Assembly: GCA_936432065.2 (NCBI GenBank)
Contig: OW386291.2
Coordinates: 26,327,821-26,391,820 of the forward strand
Origin: Rutpela maculata
Taxonomy: Eukaryota; Arthropoda; Insecta; Coleoptera; Cerambycidae
Length of the DNA stretch: 64,000 bases
Reading direction: 5' to 3'
This document shows, in pieces, positions 36,700-48,039 of this stretch. A program made the position numbers and the translations under genes. The notes beneath the pieces were generated by a model. That model searched no databases, was not told where the DNA came from, and worked only from the letters and a program-made list of their open reading frames with translations. Every line of letters begins with the position of its first letter. Within the stretch, counting starts at the first letter, position 1.

Positions 36700-37155
36700 A
36701 AATATTATTTATATATTAAGCAAATCACAACTTACACACTTTTTTATTTATTATGAAATTACCTATTTTCTGTATATTATTGCTCTAATCTGGGCGCGCT
36801 ACTTATACTAGTTAGGTAAATACTTTCAAACAATCATTATTGGAGAACTAATCAAAACAACTACCCTTCTAGCTAATACTGATGAAGTATTGAATTACAT
36901 GATGGGGTTCCTAGCATTTTAAAGCCATAAAATATATTGAAATATATTGAAAATAAATTCAGTCATTCACGCTTTTTTATTTAATATGACATTATCTACT
37001 TTATGTATATTGGTACCGTAATCTGGTCACGCCAATATACTACTTAGGAAAACACTTTAAAACACTCATCATTGGAGAACCAATTAAAACAACTACTCTT
37101 CTAGTTAATAAATAAAAAAGTTTGTAAGTTGTGATTTGCTTAATACCTAAATAAC
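36700..37155. mobile_element. Small inverted-repeat element with duplicated interior
   Basis: TTAAGCAAATCACAACTTAC (36717) mirrors GTAAGTTGTGATTTGCTTAA (37123). Between them are two diverged tandem copies of about 225 bp: CTTTTTTATTTATTATGAAA ... CAAAACAACTACCCTTCTAG (from 36739) and CTTTTTTATTTAATATGACA ... TAAAACAACTACTCTTCTAG (from 36972). The terminal phrase AGCAAATCACAACTTA also occurs at 7185, within the element at 6708-7442. Confidence 0.75.
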
Positions 37156-37462
37156 ATTTTCTATACATACATTCTGATTAGTTTCCTTTAACATTTTTCG
37201 AGCACCTTTCTTAATAGCAACTCCGATGGTAACATTCTCTGCATATTGGTCACACCATAATTCTCATAGAGAGGGGGGGCGTTCATAAAAATGATGCGCC
37301 TAAATGAGGGTTGAATAAAGTATTATAAAATATCATATAGAGAGGGAGGGGAGGTCCATCTCAAACGTCACGTGATAGGAGACAAGCGATTTATGATTTT
37401 TTATACAGCAAGGAGTAATAGTCCAATCAGTGGGGATTTTGTTGTGCAAAAGTGGAGTAGTA
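37156..37462. other. No recognised gene
   Basis: Spacer with two G-rich tracts (GAGAGGGGGGG near 37268; GAGAGGGAGGGGAGG near 37341). No coding content. Confidence 0.3.
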
Positions 37463-38725
37463 ATGATATATGTTGTTTAAGTCGAGGTCCTGATGAAAAA
37501 TACAAGTTTTGGGAGAGGGAGGCGCGAGCCGTTATCTTGAATTAAAGATGATAGAAATTGTTTTCAAAATAATTCGGCAACGCTCGATTCTACAAAAAAA
37601 TGTTCAAGACAAAGTTGAGGAGAAAAAAATTTTCTACATTTTCTGTATATGCATTTTTATTGCAAGTCTAATGTTTAAAGAGATACAGCGCTAGAAAGAC
37701 GAATTTAAGAAAACAAATATTAATATATAATATATGTTTACAACATATTGTGTATTATTTATATTATTATAATAAAAATCTACTTGTATTAAAACTAAAA
37801 AAATATGAAATTGACGGGATAGTATTACAGTGGTTTACATCATACCTCGAAAATTGCAATCTCTCTCCTGATCTCTAGTCCTCCTTGTGTTAAAAATTAC
37901 GAGAGAATTGCTATTATCAATGTTGAAAGTTACATTTTTGTCAGTAAGGACAGGATATGCCCATTTGCTATTTTAAGCGGGAATTTAAAATATAATCCAA
38001 CATTTTTTAATAATATTATTGGTATATAAAAATTCCAAATTATAAAATTTTCTGTCCCGACTATGGGCTACAAAAATTTAAATTTCTTACAAAATCCTTA
38101 CACACATTTTATCCTTACACAATTGCTTAGAAACATTAAAAATACTTAAAAATGTAAGCAATTACTAGCAAATCGATTGTTGATTTCTCTAAAGAGGGAG
38201 GACAGGGACGTCCTTTTCGACCATTGCAAAAGAAATAAAGAAACACGAGGGACGGTCTATACTTGCTATAGGAAACATCTACTACAAAAAAACATAGAAT
38301 GAAATTTGAAATTTACTCCACCGTGGCCGTAAGAAAATATATTATAACAAGAAAAATCACTGAAATTTGAAACAGTTTCCCTATATAATCTCATCGTAAT
38401 GTGGAAAAACGTTAAAAATAATAAAATGTAATTTGTTCATAGATAGTTTACAAACAAAAATTGAGTTTTTTTTTAAATTCGTTAAACTTATTTTCCCACC
38501 GCTGTTTCACGTTACATATTATACATACAATAAAAATGTGTTTACAAAAAATGTAGGAAATTTTTTCCTTCTAAACTTTGTCTCGAAAATTTTTCTCGTA
38601 GGATCGAGCGTTTCAAAATTATTTTGGAAAAATCAGTTCATTGCATCTTTCAATCAAGATAGCGGCTCCCCTTCCCCCCCTCAAGGTCGAAAACCTGTAT
38701 TTTTCATCAGGGTATCGACTAAAAC
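37463..38725. mobile_element. Dispersed foldback-type repeat, uninterrupted copy
   Basis: The left part (37463-37695) is the inverted counterpart of 38520-38725: CCTGATGAAAAATACAAGTT mirrors CTGTATTTTTCATCAGG, and CAACGCTCGATTCTACAAAA mirrors CTCGTAGGATCGAGCG. The centre (37846-38500) matches 25533-25985 plus 29222-29500. This shows the arrangement before the insertion at 25992-29221. No open frame of note, so non-autonomous. Confidence 0.8.
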
Positions 38726-38889
38726 ACCACAAAATCATCACTACTTCACCTTTTGTAAGGCAAAAGCCATTTTTGTCCCTACTGACTGGATTATAAGCAG
38801 GTTTATATAAATAGTGAGGAGAACCGTTCGTCAAAAGATGATGGCACTAACCGATGATGAGAACAATATTACTTATGTTTCATTATTCC

Positions 38890-39145
38890 ATCGTTTTAAT
38901 TGTACACAAAATAAAAAAGGTGGTCTTTTTCTGGTACTCCATTGGGTAACCCATATGTATTTCGACGTGCTGAACACGAATCAGGTGTCCATTTAGCTCC
39001 ATTGGCCACAATTTTTTTGTAAATCGCGAAAATAACCTAAAAAAACTCATAATTTAGGTTATTTTCGCGATTTACTAAAACTCGAAATATAATGGGTTAC
39101 CCAGTATCAGAAAAAGACCACTTTTTTTAATTTTGTGTGCCTGTG
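38890..39145. repeat. Nested palindromic element
   Basis: Outer arms: GTGGTCTTTTTCTGGTA and TGGGTAACCCA (38920-38955) mirror TGGGTTACCCAGTATCAGAA (39089-39108) and AAAGACCAC. An inner perfect stem runs 39019-39041 / 39053-39075, GTAAATCGCGAAAATAACCT AAA with its exact complement, 23 bp arms and an 11 base loop. Confidence 0.8.
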
Positions 39146-39639
39146 TTATTAATTGGTAATATTTCAGTAGGCGTCCTAACTAGCAAACAAGCAGGAGATA
39201 CCGATCACGAGGATAATTTTATGAAATCGAAAATTACTTGTGCGTTATGAGCTGTGTTAAAAATTACCTAAAACTTTTCTCAAAAATATCTCAACAATTT
39301 TACATGTCATAAACAAATTTATTTATTTTATAAGTCCAAGTAAACCTAACTTATTAGATCTTTTGCAAAGTAAAAATATACCTAATATTTAGTCATGAAT
39401 TAAATAAGTAATTTGGCAGTTTGTAAATCACTTAATTCTATCATTCTCTTCAAATTCAAATGAAGTTGCAGGCATACTTATAAAAATAAAATATTTTCCA
39501 AAATCATCATCTTTAAATAACTAAAGTCTAAATTACCACCACAATCAACCTACTGGAGGTACTGATAACGTAAAAATCTAAGTTACTATTAACAATTTGA
39601 GTTATTTGACGAGTTTGCATGAATAGCAACGGTGGTGTC
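39146..39639. other. No recognised gene
   Basis: AT-rich spacer before two RT remnants. Confidence 0.3.
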
Positions 39640-39770
39640 GTCTGCAAAAAGTGATGTGGACATTCCCTAAATTACGTCCAATATTGTTTTTGAATAAAAT
39701 GAATAATACCGGTCCCAGAATACTTCCCTGCGACACGCCGTTGTGAAATACTTCTTTTTTCAAGCTAAAA
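39640..39770 (-). pseudogene. RT fragment of a non-LTR retrotransposon
   Basis: The minus strand reads FHNGVSQGSILGPVLFILFK then NNIGRNLG, matching the conserved 'GVPQGSVLGPLLFLLYIND' box. On the same strand, FADDTT-like wording follows at about 39640. Too short to place in a family. Confidence 0.75.
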
Positions 39771-39849
39771 TTGCAATTTTCAAGTCGTTATAAGTTAAAG
39801 TCTAGGTATCAATTTTTATGAAAAGTTGCATAGTTCCTTTTCTTCTTAA

Positions 39850-41580
39850 TAAGAGACGTCAAAAATCAATATTATAAGAATCAGCTTACAGAGACACAAG
39901 GCAACTGTAAAAAAATCTGGGAGGCAGTAAACAAATGCTTTAAATGCAACAAATAAACAAATTAAAAATATTAACATAACAAATGATGAAGGGCTAGAAG
40001 TAACGAGTAATATAGGAAAGGCTAATGTTTTTAATGATTACTTTATAAATATTGACACAAAAATGTGGCAAAAAATTGAACCTGCCTAGTAATATCCTAG
40101 AAAGTGATTCTAATCCGTCATCGATATTCCTTAAACCTGTAACAAAAAATTAAATTATAGAAACCATTAGCAGTATAAAAAACAACTCATCGGCTGGACC
40201 AGACGGGTTATCAGTTAAATTAAAAAAATCCATACACGTATATATAATCAAACCTTTAATACACATAATTAATCTAATACTTAAAACTAGTCAAATACCA
40301 TATCAATGGAAGGAGTCGAACGTGACTCCCGTACATAAATCAGGTGATTTTAAAAATTTGAACAACTATAGACCTATCTCAGTTATCAATAATTTTGCTT
40401 AAATATTCGAAAAATGTCTTAAAATAAGACCGGTGGAATTTTTTGATAAACATGACGTGATCACAAATGGGCAATTTGGCTTTAAAAGGATATAAGTTCA
40501 GAGCATGCAGTGTTGGACTTAATACAAGAAATTGTGGCAAACTTAGATAAATAAAAAAAAGCATGGCTGTATTTCTCAATTTAGCGAAAGCTTTCGATAC
40601 AGTGTCACGTCAAATGTTACTAGATAGACTACAAAGCAATGGCATACGGGGACCAGCATTATGTTTAATAGAGCATTACCTCGCGTAAAAATTGATGATG
40701 TATACAGTAATTCCATCACTGCTAAAATGGGTCTGCCACAAGGGACTGTATTGGGTCCAATTCTGTTCCTTGTATATATCAACAGCATCACTAAACTAAA
40801 ATAATTTCAAGGCCACTTAATATTTTATGCTGATTTCACTGATATTGCATTTGCAGAAAATTTATGGGATACTGTATATAGTAATGCAGAAGAAAGTTTC
40901 GCACTGATTTCTAACTAAAGTTTAACACTTTAGTTTATTGAGCTTAAATATCCAAAACGAAATTCCTAACACTCACATTAGTAGCTACTGATCAACCTAC
41001 TAAAGATATACTACATATACACAATAATACATGTTTACAAAAAGTAAATTGTAATTGCCCCAAAATTGGTAAAACTAATATTGTCAAATATTTAGGTGTC
41101 ATATGAAAAATTTGATGGTTATATATAAATTGCTAGTAGAGTAATTGGTTAGATATTGTATTATTATCTGGGGAGGGTTGTGTTATAATGTACTAAATGT
41201 CCCACAAGCAGCCCAAAATAGTATTCTAAAGATAATTTTAAAGAAAAAACTGTACTCCTCTACACAGTTATATAAAGACACTGACGTATTCAACATAAGA
41301 AATCTTTTCGCTTATCACTGTTTATTACATATGATTGACAAAAATCCTTCACCAGTCCATCCTAGATATGATACTAGGTTTACAAAAAATAGGTCTATAG
41401 GATTGCCATTATTCAAAAAAAAAAACATACACAAAGATTTGTCTTCTATTTCGGTCCAAAATTATATAACATTTTACCACTCCATCTAAAAAATTTAGAA
41501 AAATTTAATAATTATAAAATCGAAATAAAAAAGCTTATCACTTACAATCATGATTCTATAAAGTTTATCCTGCATTAATA
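39850..41580 (+). pseudogene. Decayed Jockey/CR1-type reverse transcriptase
   Basis: Plus-strand order: linker (39895-40060, ANVFNDYFINI); RT start (40170-40230, IKNNSSAGPDGLSVKLKKSI); WKESNVTPVHKSGDFKNLNN and YRPISV (40310-40385); GQFGFKR (40470); LNLAKAFDTVSRQMLLDRLQ (40575-40635); MGLPQGTVLGPILFLVYINS (40727-40790); FYADFTDIAF (40826, catalytic YADD changed to YADF); C-terminal domain 41130-41489 (RYCIIIWGG, QNSILKIILKKKLYSSTQLY, HPRYDTRFTKN). Several frame breaks. The YADF change alone would inactivate it. Confidence 0.85.
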
Positions 41581-42375
41581 TGAAAATTTCGACAATTATA
41601 TATTTTAGACTTTCGAACTATATTTAATTATAAAAAAATATTTATTTCATCGGCTTACGTTACAAATATCGATTACCTTATCCAATTATAGTTTTTTGAT
41701 TTTAAGTACTAACTAATCAATTTATATATCAAGCAGGAAGGTATGGAATTCACATATTTTTTTTTTTTTTAGATGCCACCCCATCTCAGAGCTCAGGACT
41801 CTGAGTTCGAAATGTTTCTGATTTCAAATAATATTTTGCAGAAGATTAATCAAAATCGGTTTTGTTTTTATGGGTTGCAAAAATCCTCATTGACTCGACT
41901 GATAATAATAGTAATTTCAGTGAGTTAGTGTTGTTTCTGGTCCACATGGATATTTCGCTTCAAAATCCTCCAACGCAACAACACTGAAACTGACTCAACA
42001 GGCACAAAATGTGTCGGCGTGACCTAAGATTAGAATAAAGTGTAGTAATAGTTAAGCCTTTAGTGTATTATTATCAAAGAAGTATTTAAACTTGGAACCC
42101 AAAGTAATGATTGCGTCGGCAAATACAAATGTCCAAATATAGGATGCGAGGTATATAAGGATTATAATTTTATGGAATTTACTTATGTAGCTCGGGCAGA
42201 GAAAATATATTCTTACTTCCATAAATAAAAGGTGGTAATGATATACCTTCCTTTACTAAATATGGACCACAAAGAGATGTCCCGTTTAGTAAACCGGCTA
42301 TATCTCAATTACAGTATTACATAGCTATTACTTATTTTACAATATATATGGTGTTTAATTTTCCACAATATTATT
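41581..42375. other. No recognised gene
   Basis: AT-rich, with a T-run at 41758-41773. Could include the 3' tail of the preceding remnant. No coding similarity. Confidence 0.3.
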
Positions 42376-42382
42376 ATTTTTT

Positions 42383-42431
42383 ATAATAATAATAATAATA
42401 AATACATGTATTCACAAATGAAATGGTACAA

Positions 42432-42489
<58 letters not shown>

Positions 42490-42490
42490 T
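42383..42490. repeat. (AAT)n microsatellite at the 3' end of the retroelement
   Basis: Two AAT runs (42383-42402 and 42436-42489) adjoin the 3' end of the minus-strand retroelement, as expected for a simple-repeat tail that has expanded. Confidence 0.85.
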
Positions 42491-42541
42491 TTATTTTCCA
42501 TTTGATATTACATGTATAGGAATAGTCACAAAACTTATAAA

Positions 42542-45335
42542 CTAGCGTCCACAAAAGTAATCAGATACAGAATAAAAACACTGATTTAGTAAAAATTCTT
42601 TTAGCTTAGATTTAAGTAAACTTTGATGATAGTGGCTGTTTAAAATAAATTTTGTCTGGTTTTTAAAAACATATATACACAATTCAAAAATATACAAACT
42701 TGGTAAGTTATAATTTTTAAAAATGTCTTTACATGGATGGGTATACGAAACACCCGCAATACATCTTAAAATGCGTTTTTGGGCGATAAAACATAAGAAG
42801 CAAAAGTGGAGTTTCCCCAGAAGCAAACACCGTATCTCAAACGAGATTCAACTTGTGCATAATACAAACAGATAAGTTGTTCTGTACAAAGAACCGTTCT
42901 TATATTTCGAAATAAATAGGTAATGGAAGCAAGTTTTGAAATTACAGCCTCACATTGAGATTTCCAGTTAAGGTTGTTGTCTAACTGTATACCTAAGAAT
43001 TTAGCTGTTGGTGCTTCAGTAGATATAAGCGTATTGTTTATATTAAAATTTAGCAATTCACAATGCTTTTGATTAGTATGAAATCTTAAAACCTGGGTTT
43101 TATCAGCATTAAAATATAATGAATTTTTAAAGAACCATTCACTTAGGTTATTAAATAAATTGTTACTATTGAGTTCTAAAATTTCATCTGATTTGTTTGA
43201 AATAATTAAAGATGTATCATCGGCATACATCGTAAAATGAGTACTAGGTGAAACAGAATCCAGTTCGTTTACGTATAATAAAAACAACACGGGGCCCAGA
43301 ACGGAACCCTGTGGAACTCCCATTGTTAAAAGTGAATAATCGGAGGTAACATTTCTTAAACCATTTGAATTTTTATATTTTATATTAACAAGTTGTTTCC
43401 TGTCTTCAAGGTAGGTTAAAACCCAATTTAGCGCTATACCTCTTATACCATAACAACTCAGTTTATATAGTAACCGCTTATGATCGACGCAATCGAATGC
43501 CCTGCTGATATCGCAGAAAATCCCAACAGGACATTCGCCCGTTTCCAAAAAATTCAAAATATTATCATAAAATGACTGTATAGCAGTAGTAGTCGACATA
43601 CCACTTCGAAATCCATGTTGATTATTTGTTAAGATCTGATATTTATCGAGGTACTTCAATAACCGATCCATAAAACAATATTCAAGTATTTTTGAGAATC
43701 CAATAGGCACTGTAACCGGTCTATAATTTTCTAATGAATTTTGATCACTTTTCTTGAAGACAGGAACAACCTTTCCAGTTTTTAAGCCATCAGGAAATGT
43801 TCCAGTTTCAAAGGACATATTAACGACATAAGTAAGCGGTTCAATGATAAAAATTAAAATGTTTTTAATTGTAAACATTGGTACATCATCTGTACCAGAT
43901 GATTTTTTATTTTTTAGTTTTTTCGCTAGTAACATTTCTTCTGCACTAAATGGATTGAGAAATAAGGAATTGTCTTGTATAGTTATATTGTCATTATTAT
44001 TAAAAGAAACATCATTTGATTTTGGAATTTGATCAATTATATTTCTAGGTGTATTAATAAAATAGTTATTAAAAAGTGAAGCAATTATTCTGGGCTCCTC
44101 ATACAAAACCCCATCATTATTTATAGAAATATTATTATGGTTTTTATTTCTGTTACATAATTCAGACATAACCTTCCAAGCAGATCGGAATTGGTTTTCT
44201 GAATTAAAAGTTTTATCTTGATAATAGGACTTCTTAGTTTTTTCGATCAGCAACTGATGGATCCTTTTCTGGTTCTCATAAGCAATCGACAATTCCGGAT
44301 GACTCTTTTGCAGAATAAACAAATCTTTTAAATGTGAATTGGATACTCTTACTTCATCATTTACCCATTTTTTGTCTGCTCGTATATTATTATAAAATTT
44401 CCGAAGTGGAAAAGATAGCTCAAAATAATACATAAAAATGTTATTGAAATATGTAAAAGCCTCATTAACATCTGTTTTGTGATAGATCTCATCCCATCTT
44501 TCATTATGAATCGTCTTACTAAAATTTGCAATAGAATTTTCATTAAAACTTCTTTTAAAAAATGATGTGCCGTATATACTACTATTATTTTCATATTCTA
44601 CCATATCTAAATCGAAAAGAACGGTTCTATGATCAGATATAACATTGTCAAATACACAACATAATCCGTTAGATTTAAAATTGATAAAAATATGATCGAT
44701 TGTAGTCAGAGTGGTTGCAGTCACTCGAGTAGGCCACTTTACTACACTTTTTAAATTAAAACAGGCTAAGACATGGCACAGTGAATTAAAATCTTTTGTA
44801 TTGGTATACGAGTCAAGATTAAAATCACCACATAAAATAACATTCGTATTTTTCTTAACTAGACTATTTAAAACTTCTACAATTAAGTCAGAAAATAATT
44901 TAAGATCACCAGATGGAGATCTATAACAATTTATTATCAATGTGTTGATATTGTTGTGTTTCCATTTTAAAGCACACGCCTCAAAATGCTTTTCAATACA
45001 ATAAGATGTTAAATCAATTAATTTAACATCAAGATTATTTTTAGCCCAAATAGCAACTCCACCTCCTTTAAAAGAGATCTACAATAAAAACTAGTCAGTT
45101 TAAAACCACTAATATGTAGAGCACCTATCGAGTCACTATTTGCCCAAGTTTCATTAAAACATAAAAAATTTAAGTTTAAATAATTATATATATCAAGATA
45201 TAAATTGTCAACTTTACTTGAGTGCAGACTCTGCGCATTAAGTAGTAAAATATTTGGGTTAAAATTTAGTCCTTCTCTTCCATTTTCTTCTTTCGCAACA
45301 CTAAAACACGCTGAATACAAGCCCCTTTGGGCCAA
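42542..45335 (-). CDS. Retrotransposon ORF2: endonuclease and reverse transcriptase, two frameshifts
   Basis: Nicks target DNA and copies the element RNA there. Segment 45335-45018: start of the endonuclease (ILLLNAQSL, NETWANSDSIG). A shift near 45078, just before GGGVAIWAKN, leads to the 44940-42766 frame (724 codons): GDFNLDSY, TIDHIFIN and SDHRTVLFDLD of the endonuclease; then RT with KKSSGTDDVP, ENYRPVTVPIGFSKILEYCF, QHGFRSGMSTTTAIQ, GIFCDISRAFDCVDH, MGVPQGSVLGPVLFLLYVNE and MYADDTSL, followed by KFLGIQLDNNLNWKSQC. A second shift near 42800 leads to the C-terminal piece 42826-42542 (IAQKRILRCIAGVSYTHPCK). All catalytic residues seen are intact, so only two small indels separate it from an active frame. 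No RNase H domain is visible. Confidence 0.92.
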
Positions 45336-46291
45336 AATTGGGGATCCATGGCTTTTTTAAAGTGTTCTTCGAATATCGTAACTTTATACGATGTGTACAG
45401 ATCTGGATATTTCGATTCCAATGATTCACAATTAACCTCGGGAAAATTAGGTTTCAAAAACGCCGTTAATTCTGTAACTGTTGTTTGTGTATCTATACGG
45501 TATACATGTAGGTCTATAGTCTTAGGAACACCTTTTACAGACATATTCACCGTATTGTTGCCTACCACTAATGACCTTTTACGCTTTTTCTTAACTACTT
45601 CACTCCATTGTTCTTTTTTTTGTGAGGGCAACGGAGTATTAAGTATTTGAGAGGAATGAGTAGTAATATCATTAGATAGATTGATGCACTCTTGAAGTTT
45701 CATCTGATTCTGCACTTGCATAATTCCATTTGATAAATTTTCCTTAGATATTATGTTAGAATTTTTTTGTTTATTTATATTTACGGGATTCTGTTTATTT
45801 ATAGTCACAGGATTTCCTTCATCCTTAGTCATAGAATTACTTTTACGTTCGTTTTTATTAGATACTTTTTTAGTTTCTGCGATAGTGCTTATCTTACTAT
45901 TAGAATTTGGTTTTTGTTCACCTTCGTTAAATATCTGATATTTATTAATTATATCTATATGATTGTTTAATAAAGTAATTTTATCACGCAGTTCTTGGAT
46001 GATAATGTCTTTTTGTCTAATGATGTAGTTAAGCAGTTGAAAATCTACCTTATTATCCACATTAGCCAACATTTCTTTAGCGTCAAAAAATATGCCATCA
46101 CTGTCACTTTGGCATAGAGTTTCTTCACAACAAATTATTTTAGTGTCATTAACAAACTTAACATTAGTTGTTAGCTTAGCACATTTTAAATGATATAAGT
46201 TATGACATATTTCACATTTTAATGCACTAACCACATTTTTATTACATTTTTTACACACATTATTAACAGAGCTGGTTGTACCCGGCGACAT
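45266..46291 (-). CDS. Retrotransposon ORF1 protein with zinc finger
   Basis: 341 codons from the ATG at 46291. ORF1 proteins of this group bind the element RNA and form the particle used in retrotransposition. The N-terminus has a PHD-like Cys/His cluster: C13, C16, C26, C29, H34 and C37, with further cysteines near 55-61. A lysine/asparagine-rich, probably coiled or disordered middle follows (about 75-220), then KKKRKRS at about 236. The C-terminal part (about 255-335; VYRIDTQTTVTELTAFLKPN, YKVTIFEEHFKKAM) resembles the RNA-recognition-like end of similar proteins. It ends inside the start of ORF2, about 70 bases of overlap. No frame break. Confidence 0.82.
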   Translation of the reverse strand: MSPGTTSSVNNVCKKCNKNVVSALKCEICHNLYHLKCAKLTTNVKFVNDTKIICCEETLCQSDSDGIFFDAKEMLANVDNKVDFQLLNYIIRQKDIIIQELRDKITLLNNHIDIINKYQIFNEGEQKPNSNSKISTIAETKKVSNKNERKSNSMTKDEGNPVTINKQNPVNINKQKNSNIISKENLSNGIMQVQNQMKLQECINLSNDITTHSSQILNTPLPSQKKEQWSEVVKKKRKRSLVVGNNTVNMSVKGVPKTIDLHVYRIDTQTTVTELTAFLKPNFPEVNCESLESKYPDLYTSYKVTIFEEHFKKAMDPQFWPKGACIQRVLVLRKKKMEEKD

Positions 46292-46410
46292 CGTGACTTG
46301 ACACCCTGAACTTCGACAATACTGCCCTCTTCCATTTGCCTAGTACTACTGACTAAACCCAAATTTAAACTAAAATTAAAATATCTATTTTCATGACAAT
46401 GATATACCAC

Positions 46411-46589
46411 AAACTAACAGGTGTGCGCGAGGTCTCCGCACAAAAGTGTTTGATCAATATCCTACATAACCCATAAACAACTGAAAATACATTCAACTTT
46501 TATTTCATCTGAGAGTTCTTTTCATAAATGGGCTACTACATACGTGTATGAATTTGAAAAATAGCCGTCCTATTAGGGACTATTACAAA
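46411..46589. other. Possible 5' region of the retroelement, or spacer
   Basis: Contains a somewhat GC-richer phrase (GGTGTGCGCGAGGTCTCCGC at 46421), which could belong to the 5' untranslated region. Not proven. Confidence 0.3.
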
Positions 46590-46893
46590 GTTGGTTAAAT
46601 TTCTGGTATCACGACCATGGTTACGTGTAATTAATTCAGAACTTAAATAAGTTGGCTAATTTGTTTGATTGATCTTTCATATTAAAAATTTTCTGCTCAT
46701 TTAGATATGGGGTGATACGACTGTGGAAGGAAATATTATAAATGTACCTCATACAAGAATTTTGAACTTTTTGTATAGCATGTTTCATTAAAGAAGACAG
46801 CATATTACCATAAACCACACCTCAAGAGTTACGAGCAGATTTTTTGCTTCGTTGACCACTGGAATTATTTTATTATTATTTATCATTATTATT

Positions 46894-47609
46894 ATACTCT
46901 TCGCAAAAACGAAGAGTATATTGTATTTGATCGGCACATTTCTAAATCAGTAAATATCGCTCGCAGAGAAAAAATTTTTATATCGTTATGTTAGTGAACG
47001 AATTCTGAATAACTTTCAAAATGTCCGTCTGTCCGTCTGTCTGTCCGTCTGCCGGTCTGTCCGTCCGTCACGTTTCTTGTAAGCACGATAACTCAAGAAA
47101 GAAAAATACGATTGTATTGAAATTTGGAGAGTAACTTAGTGTTAGCCAGAGGAAGAACCCTATTGTTTTTCAACAAAATAGATTGGTAAATAAAAAAGTT
47201 ATTAGTAATTTAAAATTTAAAAAAAATATTTTTTACATTTTTTTATGGTTTGTAATAAATAGAAACCTTGCGAAATGTTATTTCCTATCACTATTTTCTT
47301 TTTAATACATTTTACTAATGTGTGTTTCCTAATAATCAGAATAAATTATCTAATGGTATATATTACACTCATTAACAATTTTAGTAATAAGAAATGGTGG
47401 TGTAGCGGCAAGAGTTTCATCTCGCAGTCCCGGGTTCGATCCCTCGCATCGTGATTTTTTTTTCATATATTTTTTTTTTTCACAACAAAGTTGGTAACAC
47501 AAAATTTAGGATGTCCAAAAACTAACATTATTTACAAGAAAAATGCGAAGAGTATCCTATAGAATGTGTAACAATTATATAAAATGCTCAGTAAATCGGC
47601 GAAGAGTAT
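46894..47609 (+). mobile_element. 716 bp element with ATACTCTTCGC ends, minisatellite and tRNA-like stretch
   Basis: Starts ATACTCTTCGCAAAAACGAA GAGTAT, a hairpin, and ends GGCGAAGAGTAT; a third GCGAAGAGTAT sits near 47546. Inside are a GTCC/GTCT minisatellite (47029-47072), a tRNA-like stretch (47391-47452) and the phrase TTTAGGATGTCCAAAAACTA. An inverted, interrupted copy lies at 25992-29221. It could be a MITE that absorbed a tRNA-derived SINE, or a long composite SINE. No coding sequence. Confidence 0.8.
47391..47452 (+). repeat. tRNA-like promoter stretch inside the 716 bp element
   Basis: GGTGTAGCGGCAAGAG resembles box A and GGGTTCGATCCC (47432-47443) is a perfect box B. Too few bases lie between them for an anticodon arm and variable loop, so this is not a working tRNA but the degenerate head of a tRNA-derived repeat. 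Confidence 0.7.
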
Positions 47610-48039
47610 AATGCTTCCTCTAGTTTATCTTGAAAGTTAAATTCATTGATTGAAATATTTTATTCATTAGTACTGTTCCTATTAAAATGACTTGTGATTT
47701 AGATGCATTTAATTTTAGGTTATGGCCAGGTGCATATTTAAATCTTGATTGATCTTAATTTGTATAGAGGTATTATCTGTCAGATCAAATGATCAATAAA
47801 TTTGCGAATCATCGGCATATTGATGAAGAGACTCCTAATAATGGCCCTAAGATTGATCCTTGTGGCACACCTGCCTTTAAAGTTTGGGACATTTGATTTA
47901 TAGCAACTCATTGACTACGTTCTTTAAGATAGAAGTAGTTAATGATCAAGGGCGTCAAAACCTTTTGAGAAATCCAGCTTTCTCAGTTAGATGTAACACC
48001 ATTATAGGTTCTAATATTCTTAGTCAGTTGCATCCAAGA

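Larger units (their letters stand above)
42490..46410 (-). mobile_element. Nearly complete two-ORF non-LTR retrotransposon (Jockey/CR1 group)
   Basis: About 3.9 kb on the minus strand, with ORF1 (46291-45266), ORF2 (about 45335-42542, two frameshifts) and an ATT-type simple-repeat 3' tail. It is the best preserved retroelement of the window and therefore among the youngest. The exact 5' end is uncertain (46300-46480), and I found no target duplication because the tail has expanded. Confidence 0.88.
46590..48010 (-). pseudogene. Non-LTR RT remnant split by a 716 bp element
   Basis: Minus strand: 48000-47640 gives GVPQGSILGPLL (about 47880-47840), YADDSQIY with one frame break, and LNASKSQVILIGTVLMN. 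The C-terminal part continues at 46818-46636 (IQKVQNSCMRYIYNISFHSR, ITPYLNEQKIFNMKD). The element at 46894-47609 lies between the two. About 80 residues expected between the pieces are absent, so a deletion accompanied or preceded the insertion. Confidence 0.75.

Noticed and set aside
47391..47452. Functional tRNA gene
   Set aside because: Box A and box B are there but the anticodon arm is missing; it lies in a repeat.
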